Source: Bacteroidota bacterium
GTDB lineage: Bacteria > Bacteroidota > Bacteroidia > Flavobacteriales_E > Vicingaceae
Direction: 5' to 3'
DNA: 64,000 nt
Assembly (NCBI GenBank): GCA_016183805.1
Contig: JACPDX010000006.1
Location: 33,693 to 97,692, forward strand
The translations under genes were made by a program, and so were the position numbers. Shown here piece after piece: positions 45,521 through 52,294 of the stretch; position 1 is the stretch's first letter; each line of letters starts with the position of its first letter. The notes below the pieces were generated by a model. It had not been told where the DNA came from and did no database searches. It saw nothing but the letters and a program-made list of their open reading frames with translations.

Positions 45521-47716
45521 AACATAAAACAAGAATTATGAAGAAATTATTTTTGATAAGTTTATTAGTTAGCGGCTCTTTCAGCTATAGCTATTCACAG
45601 GACATGGTTTTTGACTGGGCGAAAATGTATGAAACTGTATCGGGGGAAAATGAAATTTACAACCAGTTTTTTCAGGCCGATAGCAATCATCTTTTTATAG
45701 CAGGAAAAGTATTCTCTGCTGTCAATGACTTCGACCCTGACACCGGCAGCTATATGCTACCTGCTCTATACAACGGAAATTATCACATTTCCATGTTTGA
45801 CCTTGATGGACACCATATTTGGTCGACTATACTGGGGAGTACGCTGGGACAATCAGGTTCTCTTAAAACTGAAATTCAGGACATGGCACTAAGCAATAAT
45901 GGGAGCTTATACGTAACAGGATCGTTTCTAGACACACTCTATTACGAAACGACCTCCGGTTTGCAATACATAACATCTAAGGGATATACGGATATCTTTT
46001 TTGGGAAAATGGATACACTGGGAAATTGGCTATGGATGAAATCGTATGGCGGAATTTATGATGATGCCGGAGGAGCCCTTTCAATAGCCGGCAATGACGA
46101 AATATATTTAAGTGGATCTTATTCTGATTCCGTAAGATTTATCCCTGGCAATACACCAAACTATGCACCCGTATATGCATTATTTACCTTAAAGTTTAAT
46201 TCACAGGAACAAGAGCAATGGGTTTATTCGACTGATAATCCTGTTACCTTCCCCGTTTTTGAGGTAAATTCCATGTGTATCGACAACGATAACGGAATAT
46301 ATATCGGAGGTAATTATTTCGACTTTTCTGGTGATTCAGTTAATTTCCAATCAGCAGGAAATTCCTCGTTGGTAGCAAATAATAACGATTACGATGGATT
46401 TTTATTAAAGCTGGACACTGCCGGAACTTTTGAGTGGGTAAAATCATATTCCTCAAGTGGGACAGACTATGTTGACAAGATTACATTTAATGCTGCCAAT
46501 AACAGTGTCATTGTATCCGGCCGGGCGGGTAATAGCAACCTGGATTTTGATCCGGGTACTGTGGCTGATAGTTTAAATTTTTCATCCGGCGTGTTTGGCA
46601 ATTACCTCTTATGCCTTACGCCAACCGGACAATTCAGCTGGTTAAAACAACTTTTTGCAGATAATGTACCCGGCACCGATTTAGTAATGCATATAGTAAC
46701 TGACCGAAAAGGCAATATTCATGGACTAAGCACATTTAATAATCCTTTAGATGCCGACCCGGGTTCCGGTGTGGTGAGTTATTCCATAAATCCAGGCGGT
46801 GCAAGTTTCAATACATATAGCCTAAAGTTAGATAGTTTGGGGAATTACCTTTGGAGCTATCACTACACAACAGCATTCAATGGAGATATTGCTTATGGAA
46901 TCGGAAAGGATGCTTTTGACAATATTTATGTTGGCCTGTTCGATGGTGTTGGGCCTGATCCGGACACGCTTACTCTTGGTAACATAAATTTGGTACATTC
47001 AAATAATGCAAGGCATTTTGCTAAGCTAAGAGAATGTAGTGTTCCTGTCTCTTCTGTAAGTCAAATCAATGACAGTACGCTGACCGCAACATTTTTCTAT
47101 CAAAACATCAATTATCAATGGGTCAATTGTGATAGTGGGTATGTGGTTGTTTCAGGAGCAACACAACAAGAGTTCATTCCGCCCGTCTCAGGAAACTATG
47201 CACTTATATCAACTTCATACGCTTGTTCGGCAGATACATCAGTTTGCTTTCTCTTGAATTTAGGTGGATTAACCGGAATTACGAATAATGAATTAAACAG
47301 TTTTATTTCAATATTTCCAAATCCTACTCCAGACAACGTTAGCGTTAAATTATCAGAAATAAATCAAACCATTGAATACACCATCTTCAATATCATGGGG
47401 CAAACTGTTTATAAGAAGTACTTTAAAAATAGTTCACAATTTCAAATTGAACTTCCAGATAGAAAAGGAATATATTTTATCAAAATAAAACTGGATAATA
47501 ATCGGGAAGCCATAAAAAAGATAATAAAGGAATGACGTTTATCACGTTTCTAAAAGTCATTAAAGAATAACATTTACTAACACTTTGTATAAGTAATGGC
47601 AGTCAATTAAGTAATGGCAGTCAATGTGGTAAGTTTAAGGATTTTTAGTCTGCTCAAACTACATGCGGTTTGACAGGAAAACACCACGCAATCTGCCACT
47701 ACTCATACAATTTATC
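45515..47716 (+). mobile_element. Putative integron-type gene cassette 2 (T9SS protein gene)
   Basis: Starts at GTTAGCAAA (45514-45522), the end of site 1, and ends in the palindrome at 47573-47724, whose first bases TTTACTAAC are complementary to the start at 8 of 9 positions (the mismatch is a G-T type). At about 2.2 kb it is long for a cassette. It holds one gene, starting 24 bp after the boundary. Confidence 0.55.
45538..47535 (+). CDS. Secreted T9SS cargo protein (cassette gene)
   Basis: A 665-residue surface or secreted protein. The signal peptide MKKLFLISLLVSGSFSYSYS starts at ATG 45538; in-frame codons upstream are only translation of the attC-like palindrome. Repeats of about 55-70 residues (WSTILGSTLGQSGS, LYVTGSFLDTLYYE, GNWLWMKSYGGIYDD, IYLSGSYSDSVRF) suggest a beta-propeller of the SBBP type. 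The tail is a T9SS sorting domain (FISIFPNPTPDNVSVKLSE, FNIMGQTVYKKYF, KGIYFIKIKLDNNREAIKK). By eye the gene is richer in G and C than its neighbours, in line with transfer. Cargo of this kind in a putative cassette is unusual. Confidence 0.85.
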   Translation: MKKLFLISLLVSGSFSYSYSQDMVFDWAKMYETVSGENEIYNQFFQADSNHLFIAGKVFSAVNDFDPDTGSYMLPALYNGNYHISMFDLDGHHIWSTILGSTLGQSGSLKTEIQDMALSNNGSLYVTGSFLDTLYYETTSGLQYITSKGYTDIFFGKMDTLGNWLWMKSYGGIYDDAGGALSIAGNDEIYLSGSYSDSVRFIPGNTPNYAPVYALFTLKFNSQEQEQWVYSTDNPVTFPVFEVNSMCIDNDNGIYIGGNYFDFSGDSVNFQSAGNSSLVANNNDYDGFLLKLDTAGTFEWVKSYSSSGTDYVDKITFNAANNSVIVSGRAGNSNLDFDPGTVADSLNFSSGVFGNYLLCLTPTGQFSWLKQLFADNVPGTDLVMHIVTDRKGNIHGLSTFNNPLDADPGSGVVSYSINPGGASFNTYSLKLDSLGNYLWSYHYTTAFNGDIAYGIGKDAFDNIYVGLFDGVGPDPDTLTLGNINLVHSNNARHFAKLRECSVPVSSVSQINDSTLTATFFYQNINYQWVNCDSGYVVVSGATQQEFIPPVSGNYALISTSYACSADTSVCFLLNLGGLTGITNNELNSFISIFPNPTPDNVSVKLSEINQTIEYTIFNIMGQTVYKKYFKNSSQFQIELPDRKGIYFIKIKLDNNREAIKKIIKE

Positions 47717-47724
47717 GTTAGCGG
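47573..47724 (+). repeat. attC-like recombination site (site 2)
   Basis: TTTACTAAC (47573-47581), then AC, arm TTGTATAAGTAATGGCAG (47585-47602), a centre that contains a tandem copy of the AAGTAATGGCAGTCAAT unit (47591-47608, 47609-47626), arm CTGCCACTACTCATACAA (47693-47710), a 6-nt spacer TTTATC, and GTTAGCGG (47717-47724). The arms pair at 16 of 18 positions. The arm sequence is unlike sites 0 and 1, but order and spacing are the same. Confidence 0.62.
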
Positions 47725-47811
47725 TAAGTTTATGCCGACACAACGGGGAAGCAGAAAACCGATTAGAGTAAGCATAAATTACAACAAAAAACAAATGAAA
47801 CATCTGACAAC

Positions 47812-47939
47812 CTCCGCACCTTGCCAAATGCCAACTAAGGACTAAAAAGCAGCTTGTCATTTTAGATTTTTTCCGCAAAAATGCGGAATTAAAATCTTAA
47901 TCGCACAGCCTTATAGAAAAAGGATTTAGTAAATTTATC
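47812..47939 (+). repeat. Dispersed 130-bp repeat, copy A, with variable hairpin
   Basis: Starts CTCCGCACC and ends TTTAGTAAATTTATC. The copy at 49112-49241 is about 85-90 percent identical outside the centre. The centre holds TTTTAGATTTT ... TTAAAATCTTAA arms enclosing TTCCGCA-AAAA-TGCGGAA; in the other copy the inner arms have another sequence but still pair. Its left end interrupts a short reading frame that starts at ATG 47794 (MKHLT), probably the gene of a third cassette after GTTAGCGG. The rest of the gap 47725-48169 holds no other gene; a TTCGTAG...CTACGAA hairpin lies near 47950-48005. Confidence 0.7.
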
Positions 47940-48092
47940 CCCTTCCTGTTCGTAGCTTGAAGTGAGGGCAATAGCCCAGATAGTTATCGGGGAAACTACG
48001 AACATATAACTACAAAATCAAAAAGTGTTCTTTTTAGTAAAAGAAATTAAGATATTAGCCCGTAGTTGCTCTCTTTATTTTATATTTTTTGT

Positions 48093-48118
48093 ATTACATT
48101 TGGTAAATATTGTGTGAT
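48093..48118 (+). promoter_or_regulatory. Promoter-like motif shared with the cassette flank
   Basis: TATTACATTTGGTAAATATT and the following TGTGTGA match the sequence at 44748-44775 with two changes. It contains TACATTTG, a -7-type box, and lies 50-75 bp before the cytochrome gene. ACATATAA follows in both places. Confidence 0.4.
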
Positions 48119-48169
48119 TGTCTTCATACATATAACTAAGGCATGCTGCATGTTAAAAAACAAACACAT

Positions 48170-48742
48170 ATGAAACAATCGTATTCTAAAGTTTATCGAA
48201 TATTCCATTGGGCAATTGCCATTTCATTTATCCTTTTATTAATTACCATTTTTTTGAGGTTAACATGGATGAATAAGGATAACATGGCTGGTATAATTGA
48301 AAGTTATCTTAGTGAAACTGACCAAGTTTTATCTCAAGATCAATTAATTGTTTTAGCAAAACAAATCAGGGAACCGATGTGGCAATGGCATATTTATATT
48401 GGTTATGTTTTAGTTGGTTTATTTTGTTTGCGTTTCATGCTTCCATTGTTCGGGAAAATGAAGATACCAAACCCATTAGATAAAAGTTTAAATATCAAAG
48501 AAAAACTCCAAAAATGGATATATATTATCTTCTATTTAGGTGTTGTGATTTCTTTAGTTACTGGTCTTATGATTGAATTAGGACCAAAGGATTTAAAGAA
48601 ACCAATGGAAGAGATACATATACTTTCTATCTACTATTTAGTTTCATTTATTATAATTCATTTGGCAGGTGTGTTATTAGCTGAATTTACTGACCAAAAA
48701 GGAATTGTATCAAGAATTGTGAGCGGAGAAAATAGTGACTAA
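48170..48742 (+). CDS. Cytochrome b561-like membrane protein
   Basis: About 190 residues with four membrane helices: KVYRIFHWAIAISFILLLIT, WQWHIYIGYVLVGLFCLRFM, KWIYIIFYLGVVISLVTGLM and ILSIYYLVSFIIIHLAGVLL. Histidines in RIFHWA, QWHIYIG, EEIHIL and IIIHLAG fit two haem b ligand pairs, as in the Ni,Fe-hydrogenase/cytochrome b561 family. It probably carries electrons across the inner membrane; no partner dehydrogenase is adjacent. ATG 48170 (MKQSYSKVYRIFHW) is preferred to one nine codons upstream. The gene and the next one lie between two copies of a 130-bp direct repeat. Confidence 0.85.
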   Translation: MKQSYSKVYRIFHWAIAISFILLLITIFLRLTWMNKDNMAGIIESYLSETDQVLSQDQLIVLAKQIREPMWQWHIYIGYVLVGLFCLRFMLPLFGKMKIPNPLDKSLNIKEKLQKWIYIIFYLGVVISLVTGLMIELGPKDLKKPMEEIHILSIYYLVSFIIIHLAGVLLAEFTDQKGIVSRIVSGENSD

Positions 48743-48796
48743 TTAACTCATGTTACTCATAAAAGTAAATAACCGCAGAGAAATAAATTTAGGAAT

Positions 48797-48988
48797 ATGA
48801 CGACTAATGAATCAAAAAAAATAGAAGATGGCGACCAATGTAAGGTTGTAGGAGGAACACATATAGGAAAATCTGGTATTGTGCGTGATATAAATACAAG
48901 TAAGACAGGCCACATCACGATTACGGTTGTACAAAAAAATGGCCGCTACTTGGAGTTTAAAAAGTTAAATCTGGGTTCATTTACATAA
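48797..48988 (+). CDS. Small KOW-motif protein
   Basis: A 63-residue protein with a KOW-type core at residues about 10-36 (DGDQCKVVGGTHIGKSGIVR and the following DI), the RNA- or protein-binding loop seen in NusG and ribosomal proteins L24/L26. Nothing else is fused to it. The rest is short and basic (GHITITVVQKNGRYLEFKKL). Free-standing KOW proteins are poorly understood; RNA binding is an inference. It follows the cytochrome gene by 54 bp and may share its transcript. Confidence 0.72.
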   Translation: MTTNESKKIEDGDQCKVVGGTHIGKSGIVRDINTSKTGHITITVVQKNGRYLEFKKLNLGSFT

Positions 48989-49058
48989 AAAGAGATTGTG
49001 GGTTAAGCATGCAATGATGATCTAAGCATAAAAAGTTAACCTTTCTCAGCGAGATTTA

Positions 49059-49112
49059 CTACAAGGTTTTGGCTCTGTTCCAATACACATCCATTTCGTC
49101 TAAAGTCATTTC
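49059..49112 (-). pseudogene. 3' remnant of a mazG-like gene cut off by repeat copy B
   Basis: Minus-strand reading from the repeat edge gives EMTLDEMDVYWNRAKTL and a TAG stop at 49059-49061. This resembles the C-terminus of the MazG nucleotide pyrophosphohydrolase (EMTLEEMD.YW..AK). The reading stops at the CTCCGCACC end of the repeat, so the rest of the gene was lost there. It lies in a gene-free stretch (48989-49383) in which otherwise only the repeat is seen. The match is short. Confidence 0.4.
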
Positions 49113-49241
49113 TCCGCACCTTTCCAAATGCCAACTAAGAACTAAAAAGCAGCTTGTCATTTTAGATTTTATCCCGATAGTTATCGGGAATTAAAATCTT
49201 AATGGCACAGCGTAATAAAAAAAACATTTAGTAAATTTATC
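49112..49241 (+). repeat. Dispersed 130-bp repeat, copy B, with variable hairpin
   Basis: Direct repeat of 47812-47939. The conserved flanks (GCCAACTAAG, AAAAAGCAGCTTGTCATTTT, TTAAAATCTTAAT, TTTAGTAAATTTATC) enclose TCCCGATA-GT-TATCGGGA, a palindrome different from that of copy A. The two copies bracket the cytochrome/KOW pair. Confidence 0.7.
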
Positions 49242-49383
49242 GCTATGCCATTAATCCCCATCTCAGCTTAGTTTATTCGAATACAACTATAAAACAGTTA
49301 CTACAAATCATCATCAGGGCTTTTATATACTCTATACTTTTGGTAATCACTCATTAATACATAAATATAAAAACGTACTAAAA

Positions 49384-50718
49384 CTACTGTTTCAGTTTTG
49401 GGTCTAATGCATCACGTAAACCTTCGCCAATAAGGTTGTAAACGGTAATGGTAATAAAAATGGCTATACCCGGAAACATTACCAGCCACCACGCTTCAAA
49501 TTCTTGCCGGCCCAAGCTGAGTAACGAACCCCAAGTTACCGATTCGTCAGGCACACCAATACCCAAAAACGATAAACCGCTTTCTACTAAAATGGCAGAA
49601 GCAATACCAAAAGCAATGGAAACAAATACCGGAGCCAAACCGTTGGGTAACGCATGTTTTAGCATGGTTCGTTTATCGGAATAGCCCAATGCTTTCGCAG
49701 CTTGTAAAAATTCCAATTCTCTTATTTTTAAAAATTCGGCTCGGGTAAATCTGGCTATGCCTGTCCATGAGGTAATACCAATAATGACCATTAAAATAAC
49801 CAAACTACGTTCTTTCATAATAGCCGAAATGGTAATGATTAACAACAAATTGGGCATCGAATTTAAAATTTCTATTCCACGCGATACGATAGAATCAACC
49901 GGAACAGTTACTTTTTTACTCATAAACCCCGGTAAATTTAATCGCCCCACGCTGTTGCAAATAAAAACAACCACAAAAAACACCACTAAACTAATCAATA
50001 ACCCAAGTATGCCACTACCCATACCGTCGTTAAAACTTTCAGCTAAAGCGGTGTTTCGGGCAATAAAAGCGTAGAAAAAACCTAAAACAACTCCTAAAAT
50101 GGTCATGTAATACCTAAAACGGGTGGCAATTAAGTTTTTATCGCCATAAAAACCTGCCAAAGCCCCTAAAATAATACCAATAGTTGCAGCAATACCCATG
50201 GATAAAATACCCACCAGCAACGAAACTTTGGTGCCGTGAATTAACCCGGCGGCAACATCTCTGCCAATGGCATCGGTACCTAAATGGTGGCGGAATTTTT
50301 TTGGTGCGGGAACAATTTCACCTTTTACGTTTTTATAATATTGAACATCGGTTGGAGCAACATACTCGCGGTTGTAACGGTCTGGTTTTTCGGGCGAGTA
50401 GGGGATGGGAGCCCAAATTACACGTTCCAATTCCAGTTGTTTCCAATCGGTAATGTCAAATTGCAGTTGTTCCCAGTTTCCTGTTAAAGGATTTTTCGTA
50501 GAATCGGTAAGCGTAGCGTTAAAATAGGTTTGAAATGCCGGATAATAGGAGTTGCCTCTGTATTTTGCATACAAGGGTTGGTCGTTGGCAATAAAATGAG
50601 CTGACAGGGCAGTAAAAATTAAAAAAACCAAAATATACAACGACACCATTGCAGCTTTGTTTTTTTTAAACTGCTTCCAAGCGTATTGTTTAAAGGAGAA
50701 ATCTTTATTTTCTGACAT
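49384..50718 (-). CDS. ABC transporter permease, OppC/DppC-like
   Basis: A 444-residue inner-membrane permease, longer than the usual about 300. After helix 1 (MVSLYILVFLIFTALSAHFI) comes a periplasmic loop of about 100 residues (YYPAFQTYFNATLTDSTKNP and onward), then HHLGTDAIGRDVAAGLIHGT, the standard OppC motif. Around residues 205-275 extra helices are inserted (MTILGVVLGFFYAFIARNTA, LGLLISLVVFFVVVFICNSV). The EAA loop that contacts the ATPase is intact (EFLQAAKALGYSDKRTMLKH and ALPNGLAPVF). Translation from ATG 50718 (MSENKDFSFKQ) is preferred to a TTG three codons upstream. Last gene of a three-gene operon; no ATPase gene is nearby. Confidence 0.88.
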   Translation of the reverse strand: MSENKDFSFKQYAWKQFKKNKAAMVSLYILVFLIFTALSAHFIANDQPLYAKYRGNSYYPAFQTYFNATLTDSTKNPLTGNWEQLQFDITDWKQLELERVIWAPIPYSPEKPDRYNREYVAPTDVQYYKNVKGEIVPAPKKFRHHLGTDAIGRDVAAGLIHGTKVSLLVGILSMGIAATIGIILGALAGFYGDKNLIATRFRYYMTILGVVLGFFYAFIARNTALAESFNDGMGSGILGLLISLVVFFVVVFICNSVGRLNLPGFMSKKVTVPVDSIVSRGIEILNSMPNLLLIITISAIMKERSLVILMVIIGITSWTGIARFTRAEFLKIRELEFLQAAKALGYSDKRTMLKHALPNGLAPVFVSIAFGIASAILVESGLSFLGIGVPDESVTWGSLLSLGRQEFEAWWLVMFPGIAIFITITVYNLIGEGLRDALDPKLKQ

Positions 50719-50727
50719 AATGAACAA

Positions 50728-52290
50728 TTAATGGTACGAAATACGTATATCAACAACGGCATATAAAATATCAGCAACCAAATATCCGATAACCGTTAAA
50801 AATCCTGAAATGGTAAAAATGGCAACAATCATGGGATAATCGTAATTTAAAATAGCACTAAAGGTTTCGAAACCCATGCCCGGTAAGGAGAAAATAACCT
50901 CAATAATTACCGAGCCACCAATAGCCACCGGAAAAATGTTGGCAAAAACGGTAATAATGGGCAACAAGGAGTTCCGAAAGGCATGTTTCAATACTACCGT
51001 TTTTTCGTTTAATCCTTTTGCCCGTGCGGTTCGTATAAAATCTTGTCCCATTACATCAATCATCCCCACTCGCATAATTCTGCTCAAAAAAGCAAACGAA
51101 CCATACGTGTAAGCAATTAGCGGTAAAACCATGTAAGGCCAGTGGTGAGCCATTTTTTCGAAAATTCCCCAATCTTCTTTGTATAAAGAGGGGTCTTGAA
51201 AACCCGATTCCGGAAACCAAACCAACACATCAGGATTTGCAAAGGTGTAAAGCAATAAAGTACCTATAAAAAAGGAAGGCATGGAATACATCACAAACAA
51301 TACAATGGATGATATTCGGTCGAATTTAGAACCTTTTTTGTAAGCAGCATATATTCCAATAGGAATACTGATGATGTATGCAAACAGGATGGAAAGAAAA
51401 ATAAATACAAACGATACTTTAAATTTTTCCCAGATTTTATCGGAAACAGGTTGGTTGTCGATGTAGGAAATACCAAAATCGCCACGCAACACGCCTTTTA
51501 ATTGTCCCGCTTGTGCTTCGCCAAACCACGGAGCATTACCAAATAACCAACGGTGGTATTGGTTGTTGCCGTAAAAAATAAGTTTAGGAAGGTATGTTTT
51601 CCAAGGTGTTGCGGTTGTTTTTAAGTGTTCGAAAGCTTTTTTTACCTCTATAAATTCAGGATTTAAGTGGGCTAAATAAGGAGCTTTTTTGTAATCGTTT
51701 TCTAAGGTATCGAGTTTAGAAACAATGGCTTTTTCGTTGTAAGTTTCCAGTAAACTTAATATAGCAAAACTGGTGTTGTTTTTTGCGTCGGTTATTTCAT
51801 TTTTACTGAATTTTTCAGCAAAAGAGGTATCCATTCTAATGCTGTCGCCTTCTTTTATTTCGTTTAAAACAAACGACGAATGCTGGAGATAAATTTGATC
51901 CACATTTAACGAATCATAAGCTGCAAGTAAACCCAATAACGTATGGTAGTAATTGGAAACGGCACTCCAGTTTCCGTATTGCCTCGACAGTTTTAACAGG
52001 TTTTCCTGTTGGGCTTTATCGGCAATTTTGTACAACGTATCGCAATCGGACCAGGTGCTTAAACTGATATAAAAAACAGGTAAATCCAATCCCAATCTTG
52101 CCCTTATTTCTTCTTTAATTTTTTTGGTGGAGCCCGATTGTTCGCTGGCAGTTCCTTCTTTGTTGGCTGATTTTGATAAACGTTCTACCGGGTCGCCGGG
52201 AGCATTTATGCTGATTACAAACGCCAGTAATGAAATCATTATTAACGTTGGAATAAAAAGGGTGAGTCGTTTTAAAATATATTTAAACAT
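50728..52290 (-). CDS. ABC transporter permease, OppB/DppB-like, with large periplasmic insertion
   Basis: A 520-residue permease; relatives have about 310-340. It starts normally (MFKYILKRLTLFIPTLIMIS, INAPGDP, ARLGLDLPVF), but about 190 residues are inserted between LGLDLP and LKGVLRGDFGISY (residues about 75-265). The insert is mainly helical, with many Asn, Tyr and Lys residues, and should lie in the periplasm near the substrate-binding protein. The remaining helices and the EAA loop (DFIRTARAKGLNEKTVVLKH, AFRNSLLPIITV) are normal. It lies between oppA-like (4 bp) and oppC-like (9 bp) genes, so the importer is one operon. Confidence 0.88.
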   Translation of the reverse strand: MFKYILKRLTLFIPTLIMISLLAFVISINAPGDPVERLSKSANKEGTASEQSGSTKKIKEEIRARLGLDLPVFYISLSTWSDCDTLYKIADKAQQENLLKLSRQYGNWSAVSNYYHTLLGLLAAYDSLNVDQIYLQHSSFVLNEIKEGDSIRMDTSFAEKFSKNEITDAKNNTSFAILSLLETYNEKAIVSKLDTLENDYKKAPYLAHLNPEFIEVKKAFEHLKTTATPWKTYLPKLIFYGNNQYHRWLFGNAPWFGEAQAGQLKGVLRGDFGISYIDNQPVSDKIWEKFKVSFVFIFLSILFAYIISIPIGIYAAYKKGSKFDRISSIVLFVMYSMPSFFIGTLLLYTFANPDVLVWFPESGFQDPSLYKEDWGIFEKMAHHWPYMVLPLIAYTYGSFAFLSRIMRVGMIDVMGQDFIRTARAKGLNEKTVVLKHAFRNSLLPIITVFANIFPVAIGGSVIIEVIFSLPGMGFETFSAILNYDYPMIVAIFTISGFLTVIGYLVADILYAVVDIRISYH

Positions 52291-52294
52291 GCGG

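Noticed and set aside
45460-45537. A 26-residue N-terminal extension of the T9SS cassette protein
   Set aside because: These codons lie in the attC-like palindrome, and the signal peptide begins exactly at ATG 45538.
47573-47724. Possible IS200/IS605-type end hairpin instead of an attC-like site
   Set aside because: No TnpA or TnpB gene is present, and the cassette boundary complementarity and the GTTA end fit attC better; not excluded completely.
47663-47845. A 60-codon plus-strand frame between the T9SS gene and repeat copy A
   Set aside because: It is translation of the second attC-like palindrome and of repeat copy A; it has no recognisable domain.
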